Shown here piece by piece: positions 1 through 8,593 of a stretch of DNA of 59,201 nt. Below the pieces are notes generated by a model. That model was not told the DNA's origin and searched no databases. It was given only the letters and a program-made list of their open reading frames with translations. Source of the DNA: Opitutaceae bacterium (GTDB lineage Bacteria; Verrucomicrobiota; Verrucomicrobiia; Opitutales; Opitutaceae); assembly GCA_019455245.1 (NCBI GenBank), contig JACFMR010000023.1, positions 1-59,201 of the forward strand, read 5' to 3'. The position numbers and the translations under genes are program-made. Positions within the stretch are counted from its first letter, which is position 1. Every line of letters begins with the position of its first letter.

Positions 1-105
1 CTTCCGACCGCCCCTCCGTGCCGCAACACCGCCTTCATGCAATATCCGGGTTAATATCCTGATTGGCGGTTAATTGCAAAACACTCCTGCCGCGCGGATT
101 GACAT

Positions 106-120
106 TGAAACTGAGTCTCA
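106..120. promoter_or_regulatory. Possible Fur box upstream of feoA
   Basis: TGAAACTGAGTCTCA is a 7-1-7 inverted repeat with one mismatch, centred about 32 bases before the feoA start. Fur operators often have this architecture, and feo operons are classic Fur targets. The match to the enterobacterial consensus is only partial, so this is a suggestion from symmetry and position. Confidence 0.35.
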
Positions 121-144
121 TTCATCTGGTTTGCGTTCACCGCC

Positions 145-405
145 ATGTCTTTATCCCCGCATATTCCCTCGCCCCACCTGCCGCTCTGCCAATTACCGGC
201 CGGCGGTTCCGGTCGGGTGCAGGCCTTGGCCGGCGACGCCCAGTTTTGCCAACGCGTGCGGGAAATGGGTTTTGGTGAATCAACCCTCATCAAGAAAGTC
301 TCCGGCACGGAGACCATCCTGTGTCAGGTCAACGGCGTTCGCATCGCGCTGAGCCACGGTGCCGCCCGCAACATTCTGGTCGCCCCCATTTCGAGCGGCT
401 GCTGA
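145..405 (+). CDS. feoA: FeoA-domain ferrous iron transport accessory protein
   Basis: This 86-residue protein is a single FeoA domain, an SH3-like fold. It begins with LCQLPAGGSGRVQALAGD and continues through REMGFGESTLIKKV to a C-terminal strand containing GVRIALSHGAARNILV. FeoA is a small cytoplasmic protein that supports FeoB-dependent Fe(II) uptake. The length is normal for the family. It is the first gene of a feoA-feoB-Cys-rich cluster and lies 93 bases before feoB on the same strand. A possible Fur box lies just upstream. The ATG was chosen because the domain begins soon after it. Confidence 0.85.
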   Translation: MSLSPHIPSPHLPLCQLPAGGSGRVQALAGDAQFCQRVREMGFGESTLIKKVSGTETILCQVNGVRIALSHGAARNILVAPISSGC

Positions 406-498
406 TTTCGCCGCATGGCCGCGCCCGCCCGCCATCCATCGCGCGCCTCTTGCCATGTCGCGAGCACCGGTCTGATTTTCTTGGTCTGACCTGAACCC

Positions 499-2628
499 AT
501 GGCGCTGCCTTCGCATATCACTTCCACCGCGAGTACCGTCACGCCTTCGCGCCAACCGGTTTTCGCCTTGGTGGGCAATCCGAACAGCGGCAAGACCACG
601 CTCTTCAATGCCCTCACCGGCCTGAAACAAAAGGTCGGCAATTATCCCGGCGTCACGGTCGAAAAGAAAATCGGCACCACCTGGTCGCAGCACGGCACGC
701 CGATGACCGTCATCGATCTGCCGGGATCCTATTCGCTCGCCGCCCGCTCGCCCGATGAGGCTGTCACGCGCGACGTACTCCTCGGCCGGCGCAACGACAC
801 GCCGCAGCCTGATCGCATCCTCTGTGTCGTCGATACCAGCAATCTGGAGCGCAACCTCTATCTCGTTCACCAGATCCTCGATCTCGGCCGGCCGGTCATC
901 CTTGTTTTGAACATGATGGATGTCGCCGCCCAGGCCGGCATCACCGTGCGCGTCGCGCGGTTGGAGCGCGAACTCGGCATCCCCGTCATCGCTTGCGAAG
1001 CCCACAACGGACGCGGTTTGGTCGAACTGCGGGTGGCCATGAGCCGGACTGATCTGCCGCTCTCGCGTCACGCGTGGGATGTGCCCGCGGCCGTCGCCCC
1101 CGCCGTCGCCGAGTTGCAGGCCTCACTGGTCGAAAACGACGGCAAGTCCCCCCTGATCGCGCGGGCGGAAGCGCTGCTGCTCCTCACCGACCACGACTCC
1201 GTGCGCGTGGCCGGTTCCACGCCGCTGCACGATCACACGGCTGCGATTCTCCAGCAGTGGAGCCAGCGCTGGACCACCGCCGGCACCGATTGGGCCGGCA
1301 CCTTGGTCAACTCCCGTTACGAGGCCATCGCCCGTCTCTGTGCCGAGGTCATGGAATGCAAGGCCGACCGCCATACCCTCAGTCGTAGCGACCGTATCGA
1401 CGCCGTGGTCACCCATGCCTGGTGGGGTTGGCTCGTGCTCGGCGGCGTGATGACGCTGCTGTTCCTCGGCATTTTCACGCTCGCCGAATACCCGATGAAC
1501 TGGATCGACGCCGGCATCGCGCAGCTGGCCGACTGGGTCAAGGCCACCATGGCACCGGGCGACCTGCGCGATCTCATCACCGACGGCGCCATCGCCGGGG
1601 TGGGGGGCGTTGTCATCTTTCTGCCTCAGATCCTCATCCTGTTTTTCTTCGTCGGCCTGCTCGAGAGCACCGGCTACATGGCGCGCGCCGCCTTCATCAT
1701 GGACCGGGTGATGAGCCGCGTGGGGCTCAACGGCAAGTCGTTCATCCCGCTGCTCAGTTCCTATGCGTGCGCGATTCCCGGCATTCTGGCCACCCGCACC
1801 ATCGAGGACCGCAAGGACCGGCTCGTCACCATCTTGGTGGCTCCGTTGATGAGTTGTTCCGCGCGGCTGCCGGTTTATCTGCTGATGATCGCCGCCCTCG
1901 TGCCCGGCGATCGTGTGCCCGTGCTGACCAAGGTCGGCCTCATGGTTTTCATGTATGCTCTCGGCACCGTCGGCGCGTTCGCCTTCGCCTGGCTGTTTCG
2001 CCGCACCCTGCTCAAGGGCGACCCTTCGCCCATGATGATGGAGCTGCCGCCGTACCGTCGCCCCGTCCTGTTCGATGTGGTGCGGCACATGCTCGACCGC
2101 GCCGGGGACTTTCTCAAAAACGCCGGCACCATCATCCTCGCGATCTCCATCCTGCTCTGGTTTCTTTCTTCCTACCCCAAGGCGCCGGATGATGTTCTGC
2201 CGGGCGAGCAACTCGCGCAAAGCTTCGCCGGGCAGGCCGGCCATTTCATCGAGCCCGCCATCGAGCCGCTCGGCTTCGACTGGCAGATAGGCATCGGCCT
2301 CATCACCTCCTTTGCCGCCCGCGAGGTCTTCGTCTCCACCATGGGGGTGGTCTTCAACACCACTGATCCGGAGGAAGACACCACGCCGCTGCGCCATGCA
2401 CTGGCCAAGGCCACCTGGCCGGACGGACGGCAGCTTTTCACACCCTTGGTCTGCTTTACCCTGATGATTTTCTACGTCTTTGCCATGCAGTGCGTCAGCA
2501 CGCTGGCCGTGGTGCGCAGCGAGACGGGCTCCTGGAAATGGCCCCTGTTTCAAATCGCCTACATGACTGGCACCGCCTGGATCCTGTGCTTCATTGTCTA
2601 TCAAACCGGGCGTGCGCTCGGTTTCTGA
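499..2628 (+). CDS. feoB: Ferrous iron transport protein B
   Basis: FeoB is the inner-membrane Fe(II) transporter, with a cytoplasmic G-protein domain fused to a polytopic membrane domain. The N-terminal GTPase motifs are clear: G1 GNPNSGKTT (residues 26-34), G2 GVTVE (51-55), G3 DLPG (73-76) and G4 NMMD (138-141). The membrane part starts near residue 305 and carries the two Gate regions, with signature stretches such as GLLESTGYMARAAFIMDR and SCSARLPVYLLMIAALVP. The length of 709 residues fits the shorter FeoB class. FeoA lies upstream and a Cys-rich partner follows directly, which supports the assignment. Confidence 0.97.
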   Translation: MALPSHITSTASTVTPSRQPVFALVGNPNSGKTTLFNALTGLKQKVGNYPGVTVEKKIGTTWSQHGTPMTVIDLPGSYSLAARSPDEAVTRDVLLGRRNDTPQPDRILCVVDTSNLERNLYLVHQILDLGRPVILVLNMMDVAAQAGITVRVARLERELGIPVIACEAHNGRGLVELRVAMSRTDLPLSRHAWDVPAAVAPAVAELQASLVENDGKSPLIARAEALLLLTDHDSVRVAGSTPLHDHTAAILQQWSQRWTTAGTDWAGTLVNSRYEAIARLCAEVMECKADRHTLSRSDRIDAVVTHAWWGWLVLGGVMTLLFLGIFTLAEYPMNWIDAGIAQLADWVKATMAPGDLRDLITDGAIAGVGGVVIFLPQILILFFFVGLLESTGYMARAAFIMDRVMSRVGLNGKSFIPLLSSYACAIPGILATRTIEDRKDRLVTILVAPLMSCSARLPVYLLMIAALVPGDRVPVLTKVGLMVFMYALGTVGAFAFAWLFRRTLLKGDPSPMMMELPPYRRPVLFDVVRHMLDRAGDFLKNAGTIILAISILLWFLSSYPKAPDDVLPGEQLAQSFAGQAGHFIEPAIEPLGFDWQIGIGLITSFAAREVFVSTMGVVFNTTDPEEDTTPLRHALAKATWPDGRQLFTPLVCFTLMIFYVFAMQCVSTLAVVRSETGSWKWPLFQIAYMTGTAWILCFIVYQTGRALGF

Positions 2629-2632
2629 AATC

Positions 2633-2800
2633 ATGCCCGCGGAAATCCAGACCTTGCTCGCCCTCGCGGTGGTGGCCCTCACCGCCGTCTGGCTGGTCCG
2701 GCGCGCCCTGCGACATGATCCCAACCGCGGCTGCGGTGGCGGCACCTGCCCCGCACTCAGCCCGGAGATTAAAAAATTGCGCGCACGCGTGAAGCGCTGA
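2633..2800 (+). CDS. FeoB-associated Cys-rich membrane protein
   Basis: This 55-residue protein has one N-terminal membrane helix (IQTLLALAVVALTAVWLV), then a basic stretch and a short segment with two Cys residues (GCGGGTC). That is the layout of the small FeoB-associated Cys-rich proteins encoded after feoB in many bacteria, whose exact role is unclear. The ATG lies four bases after the feoB stop, so translation is probably coupled. A longer reading overlapping feoB is possible, but its extra residues do not resemble the family. Confidence 0.8.
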   Translation: MPAEIQTLLALAVVALTAVWLVRRALRHDPNRGCGGGTCPALSPEIKKLRARVKR

Positions 2801-2815
2801 CCCGCAACAGTGGGA

Positions 2816-4099
2816 TCAATCACGCCCGAACGACAACGCCACCTGCATCCGCACCACGGTGGGTTTGCCGTTCCTTCGCGGGGGATCATACCGCCAGCCG
2901 GCCACGGCTTGACAGGCCGCAGGACCGAAAGCGGGCTCCGAGGCTGACACGATGCGTGGCAAGTGGGCGTGGCCGGACTCATCGACAAAAAACTCCACCA
3001 CGGCTTCACCCGAATTCACCGCCGGCGTCACGCGGGTGGGAAAAACAGGCTCGCGGCGCAGCACCATCTGCAACGGCGCATCCAAATCTGCCTCGCCGGC
3101 AAAATCCGCCTTTTCTCCCTCCACCCGCAGACGCTTAAGGATGGCCGCCGCGGGGTCATTGATGCGCACGTCACCGTCGTACGGATGAAAATCCCATCGC
3201 CACTCGTAGGTGCCTGCAGCCGCATCGGACCAGGTTTCCATGGCGTCGAGCATGGCCTCGATGGAACGGTGATAGGTTTTCGGTCCGTCGCTCTGCCACT
3301 CCACCGCCTCGACCCGACCGAGCGCATCAAAACGCACCGTGCCGGTCACCGTTGCGCGTTCATTCGCCACCAATTCGGCAAAGGGATACACCGCTCCGGT
3401 CGGCATGATTACGGTTGGCTTCCCGGCCGGAGCGGCCGGCGCCGTTGCGGCGGTCACCGCATCCATGGCCTCAAAGACGATCGGTATGGTGGCGCGCTGT
3501 TCAAGCCACTGCCCGTCCTTGCGGGCCGGCATAAACAGCCATTGGGCAATCGCGGCCAAGGCCGGCGCTTCCAAACGCGGATCCGTGGAAGACACCACGC
3601 GTGCGTCCGTCGCCAGACCGTTGGTTTGCACCTTGAAACTCAGCACGACTTCGCCGCCCACCATTCCGGCCGCGTCATCCCGGGAAACCTGCGGTGCCAC
3701 CTGAAAAACCGGTCGGAGCGGGCTGTTGTCCGGCAGCGGGGCGTCGTCGGTCGAATCGCCGTGCAACTGGAAATAGATCGGCACCTGCATTCGCGAGTTC
3801 ACCAGCCTGCCGTTGTGCCGGCCCGGTTTGAATATCCACCGATTGACGGCAAACAGTGTCGGCTCGATGAAGATCGGATGCGTGTAGCGCACCGGTTTCG
3901 CTTGGGTTACTTCCCCCGTGCTCATCACGATAAACTCGATCACCACCTCGCCCTCCAATCCCAGTATTCGGGCGTGATAAGGATATCCCGGTTGCGCCTG
4001 ATACAGTGGGACGGGCTGTTGATCCAATTTGACGCGGTCCTGCGCCTTCATCCCGGCCCATCCGATCAGCATCGCCCCGCAGATCATGAGACGCTTCAT
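2816..4099 (-). CDS. Exported protein with several TonB C-terminal-like domains
   Basis: The protein of about 427 residues opens with a signal peptide (MKRLMICGAMLIGWAGMKAQ). It then repeats a TonB C-terminal-like unit: one near residues 15-95 (YPYHARILGLEGEVVIEFIV), a second near 120-200 (GGEVVLSFKVQTNGLATDAR), a degenerate unit in the middle, and a third at the C-terminus (GEAVVEFFVDESGHA with AGWRYDPPRRNGKP). TonB C-terminal domains contact outer-membrane receptors. Here there is no obvious membrane anchor, no Pro-rich spacer and no exbB or exbD nearby, so canonical energy transduction is doubtful. An ATG 15 bases upstream is also possible. It converges with the feo operon. Confidence 0.75.
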   Translation of the reverse strand: MKRLMICGAMLIGWAGMKAQDRVKLDQQPVPLYQAQPGYPYHARILGLEGEVVIEFIVMSTGEVTQAKPVRYTHPIFIEPTLFAVNRWIFKPGRHNGRLVNSRMQVPIYFQLHGDSTDDAPLPDNSPLRPVFQVAPQVSRDDAAGMVGGEVVLSFKVQTNGLATDARVVSSTDPRLEAPALAAIAQWLFMPARKDGQWLEQRATIPIVFEAMDAVTAATAPAAPAGKPTVIMPTGAVYPFAELVANERATVTGTVRFDALGRVEAVEWQSDGPKTYHRSIEAMLDAMETWSDAAAGTYEWRWDFHPYDGDVRINDPAAAILKRLRVEGEKADFAGEADLDAPLQMVLRREPVFPTRVTPAVNSGEAVVEFFVDESGHAHLPRIVSASEPAFGPAACQAVAGWRYDPPRRNGKPTVVRMQVALSFGRD

Positions 4100-4222
4100 C
4101 ACGTTCGCGCGCATGGGCTTCGACTATCCCGCCGGATTTGCCCGGTTCAAATGCATTTTCCGGGCACGCTATGCCGCACTTTCGGATTCTATGCCGCCGC
4201 GGCTTCCTGTAGCCTCGCCCGC

Positions 4223-5008
4223 ATGGAAATCCTCATCCGTGAGAGTCAGGAAGCCGGCTGTCTGCTTGGAGCCAGGATCATCGCCAAACTCGTGCGCGAA
4301 AAGCCCGCCGCCGTCCTCGGCCTCGCCACCGGCCGCACCCCGCTGCGGCTCTACCAGGAACTGATCCGCCTGCATCGCGAGGAAGGCCTCGATTTCAGCC
4401 GCATCACCACCTTCAACCTCGACGAATACGTCGGCCTTCCCGCCACGCACCCGCAGTCCTACCGGTGGTTCATGGACGAGCATTTTTTCCGCCACATCAA
4501 CATCGACCGGCGCCAGACCCATGTGCCCGATGGCACCGCCGCCGACCTGCATGCGGAATGCCGCGCGTATGAACGCAAAATCGCCGACGCCGGCGGCATC
4601 GACCTGCAACTGCTCGGCCTCGGCCGCAACGGCCACATCGGTTTCAACGAACCCACCGGCTCCCTCCGCTCGCGCACCTGGATCAAGATCCTTTCCGAAC
4701 AAACCTTGCGCGACAACAGCGAGGTCTTCGGTTCGCTGGAGGCCATGCCCCGGCACGCCATCACCATGGGCGTCGGCACCATCCTCGACGCGCGCCGCTG
4801 CCTGCTCCTCGCCTTCGGGCCCGCCAAGGCGCTCGCCGTCGTCAACATGATCGAGGGCCCGCTCGCCGCCATGTGCCCTGCGTCCGCGTTGCAGATGCAC
4901 CCGCGCGCCACCGTCATTCTCGACGAATCCTCCTCCGCTGCGTTGCAATACGCCGACCACTATCGCTGGATCGACCAGCACAAGCTCGACTGGCAGAAGC
5001 ACCCCTGA
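4223..5008 (+). CDS. nagB: Glucosamine-6-phosphate deaminase
   Basis: NagB converts glucosamine 6-phosphate to fructose 6-phosphate and ammonia, in amino-sugar catabolism. Visible signatures are the phosphate-binding LATGRTP (residues 34-40), FNLDEYVGL (64-72, with the family's catalytic Asp) and LGLGRNGHIGFNEP (131-144). The length of 261 residues is normal. The ATG follows GCCCGC and fits the family N-terminus (MEILIR); longer readings run through sequence antisense to the TonB-like gene. galM follows 38 bases later, which suggests a small sugar-catabolism operon. Confidence 0.95.
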   Translation: MEILIRESQEAGCLLGARIIAKLVREKPAAVLGLATGRTPLRLYQELIRLHREEGLDFSRITTFNLDEYVGLPATHPQSYRWFMDEHFFRHINIDRRQTHVPDGTAADLHAECRAYERKIADAGGIDLQLLGLGRNGHIGFNEPTGSLRSRTWIKILSEQTLRDNSEVFGSLEAMPRHAITMGVGTILDARRCLLLAFGPAKALAVVNMIEGPLAAMCPASALQMHPRATVILDESSSAALQYADHYRWIDQHKLDWQKHP

Positions 5009-5046
5009 TCGCCGCGCTTCCGCTCCCGTCCACCAATCCTCCCATC

Positions 5047-6090
5047 ATGAAATCACGCCCCTTTGGCCAACTGCCCTCCGGTGCCGCCGTTGAGCTTTAC
5101 ACGCTCACCAACGCCGCCGGCGCCTCCCTCGACGTCATCACCTACGGCGGCATCATCACCGCCCTGCGCATGCCCGACCGCCAGGGCGCCCTCGCGGATG
5201 TCGTGCTCGGGTTCAACGGTCTCGCGCCCTATGCCGCCGGCCATCCGTTTTTCGGCGCATTGGTTGGCCGCGTCGCCGGCCGCATCACCAAGGGCGCGCT
5301 GGTTCTCCCCGGTGAAACCCGCCACCTCGTGTGCAACGACCCGCCCAATCATCTCCACGGCGGTCTTGTCGGTTTCGACAAACGCGTCTGGCGCGCCGAA
5401 CCTGTCAAACGGCCCGATGGCGCCGATTCGCTGCGCCTGACCTATCACAGTCCCGACGGCGAGGAGGGTTACCCCGGCAACCTCGACATCGCCATCACCT
5501 ACACCCTGAGCGCGCAGAACGAGCTCATCATCGACTCCGAGGCCACCACCGACCGCGTGACCCCGCTGTCGATGACCCAGCACACCTATTTCAACCTGGC
5601 AGGCGAGGGGAGCGGCAGCGTGGCCGATCATGAGGTGCAGATTCTCGCCCGCGAATACATCCCCGCCGCCGATGATCGCATGACCCTGTCCGGCCGCCGC
5701 GCCCCGGTCGCCGGCACCGCCAACGATTTCACCACGGCCCGCCGCTTGGGTGACGCGCTGCCCGGCATCTATCGTTCTCACGGCGAAAACTACCTCATGC
5801 GCGCCACCGCCTGCGCCCAACCCGAACTCGTCGCCACCGTGCGCGATCCCGCCTCCGGTCGCGTCCTCAGGGTGCTGACCAACGACTGCTGCCTGCAGTT
5901 CTATACCGGCCTCTCGCTCGACGACACCCTCATGGGCAAGTCCGGCCGCACCTACGGACCGCACGCCGGCCTGTGCCTCGAATGTCAGGGTTATCCCGAC
6001 GGTGCGCACCGTCCCGACCTGGGCGACATCCTCGTGCATCCCGGCACGCCGCAGCGCCGCACCACCGTTTACGCTTTCTCCACCTCATAA
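5047..6090 (+). CDS. galM: Aldose 1-epimerase (mutarotase)
   Basis: This 347-residue protein interconverts the alpha and beta anomers of hexoses such as galactose and glucose. Family landmarks are the N-terminal ITYGGIITALRMPDR, the NHLHGG motif with an active-site His, TQHTYFNLAG with the second conserved His, and LECQGYPDGAHRPDL near the C-terminus, where the Glu acts as general base. No signal peptide is seen, so a cytoplasmic location is inferred. It follows nagB closely and is only 14 bases from the next gene, so the three may be co-transcribed. Confidence 0.95.
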   Translation: MKSRPFGQLPSGAAVELYTLTNAAGASLDVITYGGIITALRMPDRQGALADVVLGFNGLAPYAAGHPFFGALVGRVAGRITKGALVLPGETRHLVCNDPPNHLHGGLVGFDKRVWRAEPVKRPDGADSLRLTYHSPDGEEGYPGNLDIAITYTLSAQNELIIDSEATTDRVTPLSMTQHTYFNLAGEGSGSVADHEVQILAREYIPAADDRMTLSGRRAPVAGTANDFTTARRLGDALPGIYRSHGENYLMRATACAQPELVATVRDPASGRVLRVLTNDCCLQFYTGLSLDDTLMGKSGRTYGPHAGLCLECQGYPDGAHRPDLGDILVHPGTPQRRTTVYAFSTS

Positions 6091-6104
6091 TCACCCGTTC
6101 CCTC

Positions 6105-8396
6105 ATGAGTGACGACCACCCCACCGCCACGCTCGCCTCACCTCCCCCACATCTCGATTACTCCCTGACCGGTCTCAACGCCGCCGCCGCCATTGAGCGC
6201 GGCCTCGCCGAGGCCGATTGGTATCAATGCCCCGTGCCGCGGGCCGAGATGCGCAAGCTCCTCGAACGCCGCGACGGCCCGGCCATTCGCGACACCGTGC
6301 TTTGGTTCGCGCTCCTGGCCGGCAGCGGCTGGGCCACCTGGGCGCTCTGGGGTTCGTGGTGGGCCGCCCTGCCGTATTTCATTTACGCCACGCTTTACGC
6401 CTCGACCTCTGATTCGCGCTGGCACGAGTCCGAGCACGGCACCGCGTTCAGGACCGATTGGATGAACCGCGCCCTCTACGAGGTCGCCTCGTTCATGGTC
6501 ATGCGCGAGTCCGTCCTCTGGCGCTGGAGCCACACCCGCCACCACAGCGACACCATCATTGTCGGCCGCGATCCCGAGATTGCTGTGCCGCGTCCGCCCA
6601 ATCTCCGGCGGATGTTCCTCGGGATCTTCAACCTGCCGGTTTACCAAAAATATTTCACGCAGATCCTCAACCACGCCGCCGGCCGCATGCTGCCGGACGA
6701 GAAAACCTACATCCCCGAAAGCGAGTTCCCCAAGATCTACTTCCGCGCGCGGATCTACGTCCTCATTTACGCGACCTTCATCGGGCTGTCGCTCTACACG
6801 CAAAGCATTCTGCCGCTGCTGTTCGTCGGTCTGCCCAACCTCTTCGGTACCTGGCTCATGCTCATCTACGGCTACACCCAGCACGCCGGCCTCGCCGAAA
6901 ACGTCCTCGATCACCGGCTCAACTGCCGGACGGTCTACATGAACCCGGTCCACCGGTATCTGTATTGGAACATGAATTACCACGTGGAGCACCACATGTT
7001 CCCGCTCGTGCCGTATCACAACCTCCCGCGCCTCCACGCGCTGGTGAAGCACGACATGCCCAAACCCTACGGCAGCATCGCCGAGGCCTTTCGCGAGATC
7101 ATCCCCACCGTCCTGCGCCAGGTGAAGGACCCCGGCCATTACGTGCGCCGCAAACTCCCGCCGCCGCCGGCACGCCAGCCCGAATCCGCGGTCGGCCGCG
7201 CCGATGCTCAACCCGACGCCGAGGGCTGGATCGAGATCTGCGCCGCCGCCGATCTCGGCCGCGAGGACGTCATCCGCTTCGACCACGGTCACAAGACCTA
7301 TGCGCTTTGCCGCGATGACGCAGGCCGGCTTTACGCCACCGACGGCGTGTGCACCCACGGCAACACCCACCTCGCCGACGGTCTGGTGAAGGGCAAGATC
7401 ATCGAGTGCCCCAAGCACAACGGCCGCTTCAACCTCGCCGACGGTTCGCCCGCGCGCCCGCCCGTCTGCCGCGGCCTCGCCACCTATCCCTTGGAGGAAC
7501 GCGTCGGCCGGCTCTGGCTCAACCTCCGCCGGCCCGGCGGCGCCGGCGCGCGCGAACCGCAGACCTTCACCTTCCGCGTCGTTTCCAACCGCAGCGTCGC
7601 CACGTTCATCAAGGAACTTGTGCTCGAACCCGCTGACGCTGCGTCGCGCCCCGCGTTCACCCCCGGCGACTACCTCCAGTTCGACATCCCCGCCTACGCT
7701 GAAATCCGGTTTGCCGAATTCGACATCCCCGAGCCTTACGCCACCGTCTGGCGCGCCCAGCACATCTTCGATCTCGTCGCCGCCAACCCGCAACCCGGTC
7801 GCCGCAACAACTACTCGCTCGCCAGCAACGCCGCCACCGAGGCCCACCTGCGTTTCAACATCCGCATCGCCACCCCGCCGCCCGGTCAGGACTGCCCGCC
7901 CGGCGTGGGTTCGGCCTACATGTTCAGCCTGAAGCCCGGCGACACGGTCACCGCCATCGGCCCCTTCGGCGACTTTCACCTCAAGCCCACACAAAAGGAA
8001 GCCGTCTACATCGGCGGCGGCGCCGGCATGGCCCCGCTCCGCGCGCACCTCACACATCTTTTCGAAACCGAGAAAACCCACCGCAAGGTCAGCTATTGGT
8101 ATGGCGCGCGTTCGCGGCAGGAAATCTTCTACGCCGACTACTTCGGGACCCTCGCGCAACAGCATCCCAACTTCAGCTTTCATCTCGCGCTCTCGTCGCC
8201 GCTGCCCGGGGACAACTGGACCGGTGCCACCGGGTTCATCCATGAGGTCGTGCTCAATCAATACCTCCGGGATCACCCCAATCCGTCGGCCGTCGAGTTC
8301 TACCTCTGCGGTCCTCCGCAGATGATCAAGGCCTGCACCACCATGCTCGCCGGTCTCGGCGTTACTCCGCAGCAGATCGCCTTCGACGAGTTCTGA
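6105..8396 (+). CDS. Fusion: MocD-like membrane desaturase + Rieske ferredoxin + NqrF-like reductase
   Basis: This is a 763-residue, three-part protein. Residues about 60-385 form a membrane fatty-acid-desaturase domain with three His boxes: HESEH (107-111), HTRHH (143-147) and HVEHH (293-297), plus hydrophobic spans. Residues about 405-480 are a Rieske domain with C416-x-H418 and C435-xx-H438, the ligand pattern CxH-x16-CxxH. The rest is an FAD/NAD reductase close to the C-terminal part of NqrF (NNYSLAS near 569, GGGAGMAPLR near 637, WYGARS, CGPPQM near 735). Electrons would flow from NADH through FAD and the Rieske cluster to the diiron oxygenase. The desaturase plus Rieske pairing resembles MocD/MocE of rhizopine catabolism. 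The substrate is unknown. Confidence 0.88.
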   Translation: MSDDHPTATLASPPPHLDYSLTGLNAAAAIERGLAEADWYQCPVPRAEMRKLLERRDGPAIRDTVLWFALLAGSGWATWALWGSWWAALPYFIYATLYASTSDSRWHESEHGTAFRTDWMNRALYEVASFMVMRESVLWRWSHTRHHSDTIIVGRDPEIAVPRPPNLRRMFLGIFNLPVYQKYFTQILNHAAGRMLPDEKTYIPESEFPKIYFRARIYVLIYATFIGLSLYTQSILPLLFVGLPNLFGTWLMLIYGYTQHAGLAENVLDHRLNCRTVYMNPVHRYLYWNMNYHVEHHMFPLVPYHNLPRLHALVKHDMPKPYGSIAEAFREIIPTVLRQVKDPGHYVRRKLPPPPARQPESAVGRADAQPDAEGWIEICAAADLGREDVIRFDHGHKTYALCRDDAGRLYATDGVCTHGNTHLADGLVKGKIIECPKHNGRFNLADGSPARPPVCRGLATYPLEERVGRLWLNLRRPGGAGAREPQTFTFRVVSNRSVATFIKELVLEPADAASRPAFTPGDYLQFDIPAYAEIRFAEFDIPEPYATVWRAQHIFDLVAANPQPGRRNNYSLASNAATEAHLRFNIRIATPPPGQDCPPGVGSAYMFSLKPGDTVTAIGPFGDFHLKPTQKEAVYIGGGAGMAPLRAHLTHLFETEKTHRKVSYWYGARSRQEIFYADYFGTLAQQHPNFSFHLALSSPLPGDNWTGATGFIHEVVLNQYLRDHPNPSAVEFYLCGPPQMIKACTTMLAGLGVTPQQIAFDEF

Positions 8397-8410
8397 TCCG
8401 CACCCGTGCG

Positions 8411-8443
8411 GTTGAAATGCAGGGGCGCGGCTTGTCCGCGCCC
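8411..8443. repeat. Dispersed palindromic repeat, GGGGCGCGG type
   Basis: A hairpin (GGGCGCGG, loop CTTGT, CCGCGCCC) is preceded by GTTGAAATG. The same 33 bases occur with one change at 29712-29744, and a related copy lies at 59146-59171. It sits between the desaturase fusion and the TerC gene, where no other gene was found. It has no U-tract, so it is better read as a REP-like element than as a terminator. Confidence 0.75.
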
Positions 8444-8593
8444 GGCTTTCATCGCAGCCCGACGGCATAAGTCCGGCTGATTCACTTGTGGCCGGCCGTC
8501 CTTGGGCCCTCCGGTGGAATCTTTGCGCCGGATTCCACCGGCCGGATGCTTGCGGGCGCCGGGAGCAGTTCGAATGCTTCACGCTTTCCGTCG

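Noticed and set aside
1123..3009. Long minus-strand reading frame opposite feoB
   Set aside because: It mirrors the codon structure of feoB, is rich in Arg, Gly, His and Asp as antisense frames of GC-rich genes are, and shows no family motif. It also overlaps the convincing feoB and Cys-rich genes.
6138..8582. 814-residue minus-strand frame opposite the desaturase fusion
   Set aside because: All catalytic motifs are on the plus strand. The antisense product is a low-complexity Gly/Ala/Val/Asp-rich sequence without domains.
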